Positions 33,213-41,951 of a DNA stretch of 50,330 bases are shown here, in pieces. Source of the stretch: Bacillota bacterium (lineage in GTDB: Bacteria > Bacillota > DTU030 > DUMP01). Positions within the stretch are counted from its first letter, which is position 1. Every line of letters starts with the position of its first letter. The notes below the pieces were generated by a model. The model was given only the letters and a program-made list of their open reading frames with translations, was not told where the DNA came from and made no database searches. The DNA lies in NCBI GenBank assembly GCA_012839445.1, contig DUNI01000012.1:1-50330 (forward strand), written 5' to 3'. A program made the position numbers and the translations under genes.

Positions 33213-34334
33213 TTGATTCCTTGTCTAACATGGGCTGAGGTGGATCTTAAGGCGATACGGGCTAATCTGATCGCCATAAGAGCGTTAGTAGGATCGAGGG
33301 TAAAGATTATGGCTGTGGTTAAGGCTAATGCCTACAGTCATGGACTAATAGAAGTAGGTAGGACTGTTGCTGAGGCGGGGGCTGACCAGTTAGCCGTAGC
33401 CACATTGAATGAAGCGGTGTTGCTACGTGAGTCTGGATTGAAGCTGCCAATTTTGGTGCTGGGAACTGGCATTCCCGGCGACGGAGTAAAAGAAGCTGTT
33501 CGCTATGATATTGCCCAGGCTCTATGTACAGTGGAACTGGCTGATGCTTTGTCTAAAGCAGCTCAACAGCTGGGCAAACCGGCACAGGCGCATCTTAAGA
33601 TTGACACCGGTATGGGTCGGATTGGTGTTAGGGTGGATGAAGCTGTTAGTTTTATGGAGCAGATTGCAGGACTGCCGGGCTTACAGTTTACAGGAATTTT
33701 TAGCCACTTTGCTGCCGCTGATGAAGGAGACGAGGAATATACTAATTTACAGCAAAAGCGTTTTCAAAAGGTGCTAGATAATCTAGAACGACATGGTTAT
33801 ACGTTTCCGTTGCGGCACCTGGCCAATAGCGCCGGTATTTTAGATTATCCCGAGGCGTATTTTGATATGGTTCGTCCTGGCTGCATTATTTACGGTTGCT
33901 GGCCTAGCCCGGACAACAAGAAAATAATACCCTTGGCTCTAACACTTACGTTAAAGACCCGAATTGTGTACATTAAGAAAGTAGCGGCTGGGACTCCTAT
34001 TAGCTATGGTCTAACCTATACAGCACCGTCTGAACGAACACTGGCAACATTGCCCATTGGCTATGCCGACGGCTATAAACGAGCCTTATCCAATACGGGA
34101 TATGTGTTGATAAGAGGAAGACGTTGTCCGATAGTAGGTAGGGTGTGCATGGATCAATGTGTAGTCGATGTAACAGGAGTTCCTGACGTAAGCCTGGGTG
34201 ACGAAGTGGTACTTATCGGAAGCCAGGGCAACAACATAATAACGCCGGCTGATCTTGCTAAACTTGCTGGGACTATGGACTTAGAAATTCTCTGTAATAT
34301 CAGCGCTCGCGTGCCTAGGGTTTATATAGATTAA
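33213..34334 (+). CDS. alr: Alanine racemase
   Basis: PLP enzyme that interconverts L- and D-alanine for peptidoglycan. The PLP lysine sits in MAVVKANAYSHG (the usual motif is AYGHG, so the Gly is replaced by Ser), and the catalytic Tyr in ISYGLTYTAPSERTLATLPIGYADGY. RVCMDQCVVDVT is the C-terminal signature. Start: TTG 33213, with GGAGG eight bases upstream, giving 373 aa; the track's TTG 33198 overlaps that ribosome site. Its position after ald and the alanine symporter groups alanine metabolism together. Confidence 0.96.
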   Translation: MIPCLTWAEVDLKAIRANLIAIRALVGSRVKIMAVVKANAYSHGLIEVGRTVAEAGADQLAVATLNEAVLLRESGLKLPILVLGTGIPGDGVKEAVRYDIAQALCTVELADALSKAAQQLGKPAQAHLKIDTGMGRIGVRVDEAVSFMEQIAGLPGLQFTGIFSHFAAADEGDEEYTNLQQKRFQKVLDNLERHGYTFPLRHLANSAGILDYPEAYFDMVRPGCIIYGCWPSPDNKKIIPLALTLTLKTRIVYIKKVAAGTPISYGLTYTAPSERTLATLPIGYADGYKRALSNTGYVLIRGRRCPIVGRVCMDQCVVDVTGVPDVSLGDEVVLIGSQGNNIITPADLAKLAGTMDLEILCNISARVPRVYID

Positions 34335-34368
34335 GATGTCTCAGTTAGCCATATGGTAGGTGGTATAA

Positions 34369-34397
34369 TTGACAGAAACCCATGGAAGGGCTAGAAT
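34369..34397 (+). promoter_or_regulatory. Sigma-A promoter of the hisS T-box leader
   Basis: TTGACA, 17 bases, TAGAAT, about 30 bases before the start of the T-box structure. A separate extended -10 (TGGTATAAT) overlaps it just upstream. Confidence 0.75.
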
Positions 34398-34430
34398 AAA
34401 TAATGACATTAGTATAGTATTAAAGCGTAG

Positions 34431-34659
34431 ATGGGGATAGTAGGTAGCAGGCAGGTGTTTAGGAAGCTTAAGCCGTGACTGCAAGCTCAAGCCATCGTAG
34501 CCGTACTGAAGAACACCCCAGAGCGGCGAGCCGAAAAGAGTAGGTTGGTCCGGGCTATCCCGTTATGTTGTAAGAGGGGCATTATGCCCAAGCAGGGTGG
34601 CACCGCGGGTATCCTCCCGCCCCTGGCAGGCTTTTTGCCGGGGACGGGAGGTGTTTTTT
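34431..34659 (+). ncRNA. T-box leader controlling hisS-aspS
   Basis: tRNA-sensing leader RNA. The T-box itself, AGGGTGGCACCGCGG, is canonical, with its UGGC-type antiterminator bulge that pairs the tRNA CCA end. It is preceded by Stem I elements (GATAGTAGGTAGCAGG) and an AGAGCGGCGAGCCG segment, and followed by a terminator (CCTCCCGCCCCTGGCA / TGCCGGGGACGGGAGG, then GTGTTTTTT). The gene order indicates control by uncharged tRNA-His. A CAC triplet in GAAGAACACCCC on the 3' side of Stem I is a candidate specifier codon but I did not fold the RNA. Confidence 0.93.
34613..34659 (+). terminator. Regulated terminator of the hisS T-box
   Basis: A 16-bp GC-rich stem (one mismatch or bulge) ending in a run of six T residues, competing with the T-box antiterminator just upstream. 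Confidence 0.85.
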
Positions 34660-34686
34660 CATACATAAATCCAAAGGAGGGGTTAG

Positions 34687-35961
34687 ATGCTTACTACAGC
34701 GCCACGGGGAACGCGTGATATTTTACCAGAGGAAGCTGCCAAGTGGAGGTACTTGGAAGATAATATTCGCGAATGTTGCCGTCTTTACGGATACGGTGAG
34801 TTACGCCCACCGCTGTTTGAGCATACCGAGCTGTTTCAACGCAGTGTTGGTGAAGCAACTGATATTGTGGAAAAGGAAATGTATACTTTTGAGGATCGTG
34901 GTGGCAGGAGCATTACATTGCGCCCAGAGGCTACCGCTTCTACAGTGCGGGCTTATCTAGAACACAATCTTTATGCCGGTCCGCAGCCGGTAAAACTGTA
35001 TTATATGGGGCCCATGTTTCGTTACGACCGTCCCCAAGCTGGACGTTATCGCCAGTTTTCCCAATTTGGAGTAGAGGCTATTGGGGTTCAAGATCCAGCT
35101 ATAGATGCCGAGGTTATTGCTTTAGCACTTGACTTATGTATGCACTTAGGTTTAAAGGATCTGGCGGTCGAGCTAAATAGTATTGGCTGTCCTACATGTC
35201 GGAAGGAATATCGACAGGCGTTGCTAATGTATCTTTCAGAGCACAAGGACAAGCTTTGCCAGACCTGCCTTGGTCGCATGGAGCGCAATCCTCTTCGAGT
35301 CTTAGACTGCAAAGAAGAAGGTTGCCGCACACTTACCACGGCAGTCCCCCAAATGTTGCAGTACTTATGCACGGAGTGCGCTGAGCATTTTCAAGCTTTG
35401 CAGCGATGCTTAGAAGCAGTAGGAGCAAGATACACACTGAATCCAGCTATGGTCAGAGGACTGGATTATTATACTAAGACAGTCTTCGAAATTACTTGGT
35501 CTGGACTGGGAGCACAGACTGCTATCTGTGGTGGCGGACGCTACGATGGGTTAGTGGAGGAGTGTGGCGGCCCGCCAACTCCGGGTGTAGGTTTTGCTAT
35601 GGGGTTAGATCGCTTACTGCTAGCTTTGGAACAATCAGGCGTGACTTTACCGACTGCTAGCAAGCCAGCAGTATATATAACTACCGTATCTAAAGATGAT
35701 AACCAAGAGGCGTTTACTTTGCTTACTACTTTGCGCCGGGCTGGAATTAGTGCTGATAAGGATTATCGCCAAGCCAGTCTACGAGCCCAGCTGAAGGCAG
35801 CTAACCGCTCCGGTTGCCACTTTGCTATTATTGTGGGAGGTGAAGAACTGGAGCGAGGGGCAGTAGCAGTGCGCAATATGATCAGTGGAGAGCAGAAAGA
35901 GGTTAAACAAGAACAATTGATCGAAGTCTTGTATGAGAGCCTAAAAGAAGACGCACGATAG
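34687..35961 (+). CDS. hisS: Histidyl-tRNA synthetase
   Basis: Class II aminoacyl-tRNA synthetase charging tRNA-His. Motifs: APRGTRDILPEEA at the start, YYMGPMFRYDRPQAGRYRQFSQFGVE (motif 2), the histidine motif VRGLDYYTKTVFE, CGGGRYDGLVEECGG, and GFAMGLDRLLLAL (motif 3). An anticodon-binding domain occupies the last ~95 residues. Length 424 aa is normal. ATG follows AAAGGAGGGGTTAG. Preceded by its T-box and followed by aspS, as in many Firmicutes. Confidence 0.98.
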   Translation: MLTTAPRGTRDILPEEAAKWRYLEDNIRECCRLYGYGELRPPLFEHTELFQRSVGEATDIVEKEMYTFEDRGGRSITLRPEATASTVRAYLEHNLYAGPQPVKLYYMGPMFRYDRPQAGRYRQFSQFGVEAIGVQDPAIDAEVIALALDLCMHLGLKDLAVELNSIGCPTCRKEYRQALLMYLSEHKDKLCQTCLGRMERNPLRVLDCKEEGCRTLTTAVPQMLQYLCTECAEHFQALQRCLEAVGARYTLNPAMVRGLDYYTKTVFEITWSGLGAQTAICGGGRYDGLVEECGGPPTPGVGFAMGLDRLLLALEQSGVTLPTASKPAVYITTVSKDDNQEAFTLLTTLRRAGISADKDYRQASLRAQLKAANRSGCHFAIIVGGEELERGAVAVRNMISGEQKEVKQEQLIEVLYESLKEDAR

Positions 35962-36034
35962 TGTCGAGAGAAACCAGCGAGTCACTAAACGATGATTTAG
36001 GATATAGAACCGGTAGCAGAGAGGAGAAGGGCGT

Positions 36035-37846
36035 ATGACTGTGCGGCAAGAAGCATGGCAACGCACACATAACTGCGTTGAGTTGCCAGAGTTGGTTGGT
36101 GAGACCGTAGTTTTGAACGGATGGGTACAACGCCGGCGCGACCATGGCGGTCTCATTTTTGTGGATCTTAGAGACCGCTCCGGCTTGGTTCAAGTGGTGT
36201 TTAGTCCAGACACGGCACCAGGATGTTTCAGTAGAGCAGAGACTATTCGCGGCGAATACGTGCTGGCTATACGAGGAACTATTCGTTTGCGTCCGTCCGG
36301 AACCGAAAACCCTCGTCTTAAGACGGGTACCGTTGAAGTGATGGCCCAAGACCTTTGGATTTTGAACACGGCTAAAACACCGCCTTTTTATATCGAGGAC
36401 AAGGTAGATGTGGATGAGAAAGTACGGCTAAGGCATCGTTACTTAGATCTTCGTCGTCCGGAACTGCAGCGAAACATTTTACTACGCCACCGGACGGCTA
36501 AAGTAGTGCGCGATTTTTTAGATGAGCACGGATTTCTTGAAATTGAGACTCCCATGCTTACTTTAAGTACTCCAGAAGGGGCTCGGGATTTTTTAGTGCC
36601 CAGTCGGCTCAATCCAGGTAGATTTTATGCCTTGCCACAATCACCGCAGTTATTCAAGCAGCTTCTTATGGTGGCAGGGATGGAACGGTATTTTCAGATT
36701 GTACGTTGTTTTCGAGACGAAGATTTAAGAGCAGACCGGCAGCCAGAATTTACACAGATCGACATAGAAATGTCATTCATTACCCCAGAGGATATTCAAA
36801 GCCTTATGGAAGAAATGATGGCTACGGTCCTTAAGCGAGTGTTGAATAGGGACATCACAGTACCTTTTTCCCGCATTAGCTATCAAGAAGCTATGGAACG
36901 TTATGGTAGTGACAAACCCGATCTAAGATTTGATCTGCCATTGGTAGATGCGACCCCGGCTTTTGAAGGTACAAATATTCGTGTATTTGAGCAGGTACTA
37001 AAGAAAGGCGGTTGCATTCGGGGTTTAAAAGCCCCAAATTGTGCAGACTTTACACGCAGAGAGATTGACGAATTGACGGAAGTGGTAACGCAACTGGGAG
37101 CCAAAGGATTGGCCTGGATTGCTTTGGAAGCACAGGGCAAGGTGCGTTCTCCCTTAGCTAAAGTTTTGACTGAGAAGGAACTAGACAAGCTTAAGGAATT
37201 GTTTACCGCCCAAGATGGGGATTTGCTTTTGTTGGTGGCAGCAGAGGAATATATAGCTGCCATGGCCATGGGCCAGCTACGCCTTTATTTGGGGCATAAA
37301 CTTGATCTTGTTGATGAGAATTCTTTGGCGTTTGCTTGGGTTACGGATTTTCCTTTGTTTGAGTGGAGCCAGGAAGAGAATCGGTACGTGGCTATGCACC
37401 ATCCTTTTACATCCCCTGTAAACGAGGACTTATCTCTTTTGGATACTGATCCTGGTAAAGTACGGGCCAAAGCCTATGACTTGGTCCTAAACGGTGTTGA
37501 GATCGGCGGTGGCAGCATTCGTATTCATAAGCGCGAGGTTCAAGAAAGGGTGTTCCGTGCATTAGGCTTGACGGCTGCTGAGGCTAAACAGAAGTTCGGA
37601 TTTTTACTTGAAGCCTTTGAATACGGTACTCCGCCTCATGGTGGCATAGCGTTTGGTTTCGACCGTCTGATTATGCTTCTTGCTAAAGAAGATAGTATCA
37701 GGGATGTCATTGCCTTTCCCAAGACGGCTTCGGGCACTTGTCTCCTTACTGGAGCACCGGGCCCAGTGGAACCGAAACAGCTGGCAGATATCAACATAAA
37801 AATACCAATTGAGGCAGGGATTGAAAAGTCTGTCAAACCTAGGTAG
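36035..37846 (+). CDS. aspS: Aspartyl-tRNA synthetase
   Basis: Class II synthetase of the bacterial type. An N-terminal OB anticodon domain ([32 protein letters not shown]), motif 2 ([18 protein letters not shown]), the GAD insertion (about 280-420) and motif 3 ([14 protein letters not shown]) are present. At 603 aa it is full length. The 73-base gap after hisS contains no terminator, so hisS-aspS share the T-box leader. Whether the enzyme is discriminating for Asp or also charges tRNA-Asn cannot be judged here. Confidence 0.98.
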   Translation: MTVRQEAWQRTHNCVELPELVGETVVLNGWVQRRRDHGGLIFVDLRDRSGLVQVVFSPDTAPGCFSRAETIRGEYVLAIRGTIRLRPSGTENPRLKTGTVEVMAQDLWILNTAKTPPFYIEDKVDVDEKVRLRHRYLDLRRPELQRNILLRHRTAKVVRDFLDEHGFLEIETPMLTLSTPEGARDFLVPSRLNPGRFYALPQSPQLFKQLLMVAGMERYFQIVRCFRDEDLRADRQPEFTQIDIEMSFITPEDIQSLMEEMMATVLKRVLNRDITVPFSRISYQEAMERYGSDKPDLRFDLPLVDATPAFEGTNIRVFEQVLKKGGCIRGLKAPNCADFTRREIDELTEVVTQLGAKGLAWIALEAQGKVRSPLAKVLTEKELDKLKELFTAQDGDLLLLVAAEEYIAAMAMGQLRLYLGHKLDLVDENSLAFAWVTDFPLFEWSQEENRYVAMHHPFTSPVNEDLSLLDTDPGKVRAKAYDLVLNGVEIGGGSIRIHKREVQERVFRALGLTAAEAKQKFGFLLEAFEYGTPPHGGIAFGFDRLIMLLAKEDSIRDVIAFPKTASGTCLLTGAPGPVEPKQLADINIKIPIEAGIEKSVKPR

Positions 37847-37860
37847 ATCAATGCTTACAC

Positions 37861-37889
37861 TTGAAAAATAGTTTCCAGTATGCTAAGAT
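37861..37889 (+). promoter_or_regulatory. Sigma-A promoter of the 6S RNA gene
   Basis: TTGAAA, 17 bases, TAAGAT with an extended -10 TGC. It predicts a start near 37896, at the beginning of the 6S-like RNA. Confidence 0.7.
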
Positions 37890-37895
37890 AAGACT

Positions 37896-38092
37896 AACCA
37901 AAGAGATCCCTGCTGTGTTCGTGAAGAGTCGGCTTGTTTTGAGCCAACACCTTTGAAGAGGGAGCTACGACTCTGATAATTACGTACACGCCCCTTTTAG
38001 GGGACGTACAACATTATCAGGCGGGCACCCACCTGCTTGAGAGAGCAGCTTCAAAAACGGTCGACCCACGGCATGGTGGGGTATTTTTTTTA
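37896..38092 (+). ncRNA. ssrS: 6S RNA (SsrS/BsrA type)
   Basis: Regulatory RNA that mimics an open promoter and binds sigma-A RNA polymerase. Evidence: its place between aspS and tcdA, the same locus as bsrA in B. subtilis; its own promoter; about 195 nt length; a closing stem TGCTGTG / CACGGCA near the two ends; a largely self-paired rod with a terminal hairpin (CGTACACGCCCCTTTTAGGGGACGTAC); and a terminator stem with eight T residues at the 3' end. No protein fits in the gap. I did not compute the fold. Confidence 0.8.
38064..38092 (+). terminator. Terminator at the end of the 6S RNA gene
   Basis: CCCAC, GGCAT loop, a GTGGGG arm and TATTTTTTTT. The ribosome site of tcdA (TAGGAGTG) follows immediately. 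Confidence 0.75.
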
Positions 38093-38104
38093 GGAGTGAC
38101 AAGT

Positions 38105-38818
38105 GTGCAGGAGCAATTTAGCCGTATGGCTCTTCTTATCGGCGAAGAAGGGTTGGCTAAGCTAGCTAGGGCTACGGTAGCAGTGTTTGGGATTGGCGGT
38201 GTAGGATCTTTTGCTGTTGAGGCCCTAGCAAGGGCTGGAATAGGGCACCTGGTGTTGGTTGATCCTGATAGTATTGAAAAGAGCAACATTAACCGCCAGC
38301 TTCATGCTACTGTTAATACTATTGGTCAATCTAAAGTTCTTGTAATGAAAGAACGCATATTGAATATTAACCCGGCGGTAAAGATTGAAGCTAGACGAGA
38401 GCGATATACACCTGAACATGGAGCAACATTGATCCGTCCTGATTATACGTATATCATTGACGCGGTGGACGATGTATCGGCAAAAGTAGACTTAATTGTC
38501 AGAGCCAAAGAATCTAATATACCCATTATTTCCAGTATGGGTGCAGGAAACCGTCTTAATGCCAGTGGATTTTGTATAGCTGACATTTCCGAAACCAGCG
38601 GATGCCCTTTGGCACGAGTGTTGCGCCGTAGACTGAGAAAGTTAGGTATTACAACAGGGGTAAAGGTGGTATTTTCACCTGAGCCTCCACTTAAGCTTAC
38701 ATACAATCAAAATGGGCAAGGAAGCCGACCTCCTGGACCTGGAAGTATCTCTTTTGTACCTCCGGTAGCCGGTCTTCTGATGGCTGGCGAGTGTGTGCGC
38801 GATCTATTACGGGATTAG
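38105..38818 (+). CDS. tcdA: tRNA threonylcarbamoyladenosine dehydratase (TcdA, ThiF/E1-like)
   Basis: ATP-dependent enzyme that cyclises t6A37 in tRNA to ct6A. The adenylating E1-like fold shows VAVFGIGGVGSFAVEALARAGIGHLVLVDPD, the NINRQLHAT motif and DAVDDVSAK. SETSGCPLARVLRRRLRK in the second half matches the TcdA/YgdL branch. Start is GTG 38105 with AGGAG eight bases upstream (the track's GTG 38096 is too close), giving 237 aa. It lies beside aspS-6S as in Bacillus (yrvM). Confidence 0.93.
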   Translation: MQEQFSRMALLIGEEGLAKLARATVAVFGIGGVGSFAVEALARAGIGHLVLVDPDSIEKSNINRQLHATVNTIGQSKVLVMKERILNINPAVKIEARRERYTPEHGATLIRPDYTYIIDAVDDVSAKVDLIVRAKESNIPIISSMGAGNRLNASGFCIADISETSGCPLARVLRRRLRKLGITTGVKVVFSPEPPLKLTYNQNGQGSRPPGPGSISFVPPVAGLLMAGECVRDLLRD

Positions 38819-38908
38819 GAACCTTACTAGTCGACATGGGTGACTTCTTTGACTTAGGATCCTGACATTATTGTGACCGGGACCTACTTCGTGAGAGGTG
38901 GTTGTACC

Positions 38909-39514
38909 ATGGATCAATCAAGGAGCAAAAAGGCTATTCGTCAAGAAATCATAAAGCGACGTGCCGCCCTGGATCCTTTAGAGCGCGAGCAAAATAGTTT
39001 TGCAGCAGCTAGGAGACTGCTCTCCTGGTCCAAGTACCAAGAAGCGAAAACAGTACTTTTATTTGCAGGAGTACGTTCGGAAATTGATACAAGATTTTTG
39101 GCACAGGAGTCTTTGCGTTTGGGTAAGTGTGTGGCTATGCCACGTTGCGTACCGAAAAGCCGGGAACTGTTGTTACTGGAAATTGAGTCTTGGGAAGATT
39201 TGAAGCCTGGTTTCTATGGGTTGTTGGAGCCGGGTCCTGAGGAACCTTGTATTTTACCGACAGCGGTGGACTTAATAGTATCACCAGGGGTGGCTTTTTC
39301 ACCTAGTGGATACCGTATTGGCTATGGTGGAGGCTATTACGATCGGTTGATAGCGCAGTTACCCGGCGTTCTTACTGTGGGATTGGCATTTCAATTACAG
39401 GTAGTGGCTTCATTACCCCGAGACATGTACGATATGCCTGTGGATTTCTTGGTGACTGAAGAGGACTTGGTAGATTGTAGGGCTGTAAGGGAGAAGAAAG
39501 GGGATGTTAACTGA
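38909..39514 (+). CDS. 5-formyltetrahydrofolate cyclo-ligase
   Basis: ATP-dependent conversion of 5-formyl-THF to 5,10-methenyl-THF. The N-terminal MDQSRSKKAIRQEIIKRRAAL with the substrate/ATP-binding Lys and Arg, VLLFAGVRSEIDT, and the C-terminal ATP-binding motif SGYRIGYGGGYYDRLI define the family. ATG 38909 follows GAGAGGTGG and gives 201 aa, close to the usual 190. It overlaps the ORF-track start of the threonine aldolase gene and forms an operon with it. Confidence 0.95.
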   Translation: MDQSRSKKAIRQEIIKRRAALDPLEREQNSFAAARRLLSWSKYQEAKTVLLFAGVRSEIDTRFLAQESLRLGKCVAMPRCVPKSRELLLLEIESWEDLKPGFYGLLEPGPEEPCILPTAVDLIVSPGVAFSPSGYRIGYGGGYYDRLIAQLPGVLTVGLAFQLQVVASLPRDMYDMPVDFLVTEEDLVDCRAVREKKGDVN

Positions 39515-39515
39515 T

Positions 39516-40559
39516 ATGGCCGACAAGAAAGTGGATTTTCGTAGTGACACTGTTACCCGCCCAACTCCGAAGATGCGGCGAGCCATGTACGAGACCGAAG
39601 TGGGCGATGATGTTTACGGTGAAGACCCTGCGGTAAACAAACTGGAAGAGAAGGCGGCAGATTTACTGGGAAAAGAAGCAGGCTTGTTTGTAACAAGTGG
39701 AACCCAAGGTAATCTCATATCAGTACTTACCCATACCTTGCCAGGGCAGGAAGTAATCTTAGAAAGCGAGAGTCATATATTCTACTATGAAGCGGCAGGG
39801 GCGGCACTTATCGGCGGTGTGCAAATGCGCACAATTCCAGGAAAGCGAGGAGCCATGAACCCGTCCAAAGTAGAGGCAGCCATTCGTTCCGATGATATTC
39901 ACTTTCCGTCCACAGGGCTCATTGCATTGGAGAACACTCATAATCGAGCCGGTGGGGCAGTTATTCCGCTTTCGAACATGGCAGCTTTGGCTACTATAGC
40001 AAGAAAACATGCAATACCTATACACCTAGATGGCGCTCGTATATTTAATGCAGCTGTTGCTTCGGGAACTACAGCTAAGGAGATTGCTTCTTATGCTGAC
40101 TCGATCTCCTTTTGTTTGTCCAAAGGTCTCTGTGCCCCTGTGGGTTCGGTAATTGTTGGCCGAAAAGAATGGATAGACAAGGCCCGGAAATGGCGCAAAC
40201 GCCTAGGAGGCGGGATGAGACAAGCAGGGATATTGGCTGCTGCGGGCATTGTTGCTTTAGAGCAAATGATTAGGCGTTTACCCGAAGATCATGCTTTGGC
40301 ACAATACTTAGCTGAAGGTTTGGCTGAATTACCGGAAGTAGATGTAGTGTTGCCTGAGACTAACATAGTGTTAATGAATGTTGAAAAGAGCGGGTTAACA
40401 GCAAAGCAGTTACTGCAACGACTGGAAGATGAAGATATTTTAGCTACTGATTTTGGACCTTTCACCGTTAGGCTTGTTACGCATAAAGACGTAGACCGGA
40501 CCGGAGCAGACCGTCTTCTTGACGCAGTCAAAAATATTTTTAAAGGTGAGGCCAGATGA
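39516..40559 (+). CDS. ltaE: Low-specificity L-threonine aldolase
   Basis: PLP enzyme splitting L-threonine or allo-threonine to glycine and acetaldehyde. Signatures: VDFRSDTVTRPTPKMRRAM, GDDVYGEDPAVNKLEE, LFVTSGTQGNL, ENTHNRAGG, IHLDGARIFNAA, and SFCLSKGLCAPVGSV with the PLP Lys. Start is either ATG 39504 (overlapping the previous gene and touching the AAAGGGG ribosome site) or ATG 39516; the second gives the better spacing and 347 aa. It overlaps rarA by four bases. Confidence 0.95.
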   Translation: MADKKVDFRSDTVTRPTPKMRRAMYETEVGDDVYGEDPAVNKLEEKAADLLGKEAGLFVTSGTQGNLISVLTHTLPGQEVILESESHIFYYEAAGAALIGGVQMRTIPGKRGAMNPSKVEAAIRSDDIHFPSTGLIALENTHNRAGGAVIPLSNMAALATIARKHAIPIHLDGARIFNAAVASGTTAKEIASYADSISFCLSKGLCAPVGSVIVGRKEWIDKARKWRKRLGGGMRQAGILAAAGIVALEQMIRRLPEDHALAQYLAEGLAELPEVDVVLPETNIVLMNVEKSGLTAKQLLQRLEDEDILATDFGPFTVRLVTHKDVDRTGADRLLDAVKNIFKGEAR

Positions 40560-41866
40560 CAGGAGACTTATTTGAACCAATTAGGAAAAAGAGTGCCCCA
40601 TTAGCGGAGCGGATGCGCCCTCAAACTTTGTCTGAGTTCGTTGGTCAAGAAGAAGTCCTTGGCTCTGGAATGCCTCTTAGGAGGGCGGTAGATGGAGGCT
40701 ATATGGTTTCGCTTATTTTGTGGGGACCACCAGGCTGTGGCAAGACTACGTTGGCACGTTTGCTGGCTAGAGAGACTCGGGCACACTTCTACCCCTTGAG
40801 TGCTGTCTCAGCCGGTGTGGTTCAAGTACGACAAGCGGTCCAAGAAGCCAAAAACCGCCTGCAGTCTTTTGGGCAGCGAACGATACTGTTTTTAGACGAA
40901 ATTCATCGTTTCAATAGAACTCAACAAGATGCCCTTCTCCCACACGTGGAAGAAGGGCTCCTTATCCTCCTCGGAGCTACTACAGAGAACCCGTATTATA
41001 ATTTAACAGCACCACTTCTTTCCCGTTGCCAGGTTGTCCAGTTAAAGCCACTGACAAAAGAGGCTATCAAGGTTATTTTAGGAAATGCACTGACTGATAA
41101 AGAACGAGGACTGGGAAGTTTAAAGCTGTCGCTAACAGATCAGGCAGCCGAAGCAATTGCAATTCTCTCCTCCGGCGATGCCAGGGCTGCACTTAACACA
41201 CTGGAACAAGCGGCCCATGCTTTATCAAGTACCACCAAAGTTATTAATCTTGATCTGGTACAACAAGTGGCTCGAAAGACATTGCCTTATGATGCTGCCG
41301 GCGATTATCATTACGATACAGTCTCAGCTTACATAAAGAGTCTACGTGGCTGTGATCCTGATGCGGCCTTATATTGGCTGGCACGCATGCTAAAAGCGGG
41401 AGAGGATCCGCGGTTCATTGCCCGGCGTTTGATCATTGCTGCTGCTGAAGATGTTGGAAATGCAGATCCTGAAGCACTAAAGTTAGCAGTAGCAGCTGCC
41501 CAAGCGTTAGAATTAATCGGTTTGCCTGAAGGACGGATTCCATTGGCACAAGCTACTGTTTATGTGGCCTCAGCACCTAAGAGTAATGCAAGCTATATAG
41601 CTTTGAATAAGGCCTTAGCTCATCTGGACAAGCTACCGGTTGAGCCGGTTCCTTTGCATCTTAGAAGCGCAGCTTTTCAAGGAGCGAAGGATCTCGGAAT
41701 TGGCATAGACTATGTGTATCCGCATGATCATCCGGGCAACTTTGCACCGCAAGATTATCGCCCCCCTCAGGCTTCTGGGAAGAAATATTATGAGCCCACG
41801 GATAACGGTATCGAAAAAGAGATAAAGGCGCGACTGCAGCGTTGGTGGGGCGAAAAAAAAGGTTAA
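40556..41866 (+). CDS. rarA: Replication-associated recombination protein RarA (MgsA)
   Basis: AAA+ ATPase acting at stalled replication forks. It has the N-terminal motif RMRPQTLSEFVGQEEVLG, Walker A LWGPPGCGKTTLA, Walker B ILFLDEIHRFNRTQQDALLPHVE, and sensor GATTENPYYNLTAPLLSRC. The tetramerisation domain contains YDTVSAYIKSLRGCDPDAALYWLARML. Length 436 aa is normal. It lies next to the Rrf2-iscS operon, as yrvN next to cymR in Bacillus. Confidence 0.97.
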   Translation: MTGDLFEPIRKKSAPLAERMRPQTLSEFVGQEEVLGSGMPLRRAVDGGYMVSLILWGPPGCGKTTLARLLARETRAHFYPLSAVSAGVVQVRQAVQEAKNRLQSFGQRTILFLDEIHRFNRTQQDALLPHVEEGLLILLGATTENPYYNLTAPLLSRCQVVQLKPLTKEAIKVILGNALTDKERGLGSLKLSLTDQAAEAIAILSSGDARAALNTLEQAAHALSSTTKVINLDLVQQVARKTLPYDAAGDYHYDTVSAYIKSLRGCDPDAALYWLARMLKAGEDPRFIARRLIIAAAEDVGNADPEALKLAVAAAQALELIGLPEGRIPLAQATVYVASAPKSNASYIALNKALAHLDKLPVEPVPLHLRSAAFQGAKDLGIGIDYVYPHDHPGNFAPQDYRPPQASGKKYYEPTDNGIEKEIKARLQRWWGEKKG

Positions 41867-41874
41867 GATTTTCC

Positions 41875-41903
41875 TTGACATGCCGTTGGGCCTGTGCTAT
41901 CTT
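41875..41903 (+). promoter_or_regulatory. Sigma-A promoter of the isc operon
   Basis: TTGACA, 17 bases, TATCTT, with an extended -10 TGC. It starts eight bases after the rarA stop codon and drives the Rrf2 gene and downstream isc genes. Confidence 0.8.
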
Positions 41904-41913
41904 AAATACAAGC

Positions 41914-41936
41914 AATCCTAGTGAATTACTAGGGAT
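41914..41936. promoter_or_regulatory. Rrf2/IscR-type operator
   Basis: AATCCTAGTGAATTACTAGGGATT is a near-perfect dyad around GAATT, beginning ten bases after the -10 box so that it covers the transcription start. It most likely binds the Rrf2 protein encoded directly downstream (autorepression). The site is read from sequence; the binder is inferred. Confidence 0.7.
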
Positions 41937-41951
41937 TAAGGGGAGAGGATT

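Noticed and set aside
35903-36349. 148-aa minus-strand ORF across the hisS-aspS gap
   Set aside because: Antisense to two well-conserved synthetase genes; no ribosome site and no recognisable domain.
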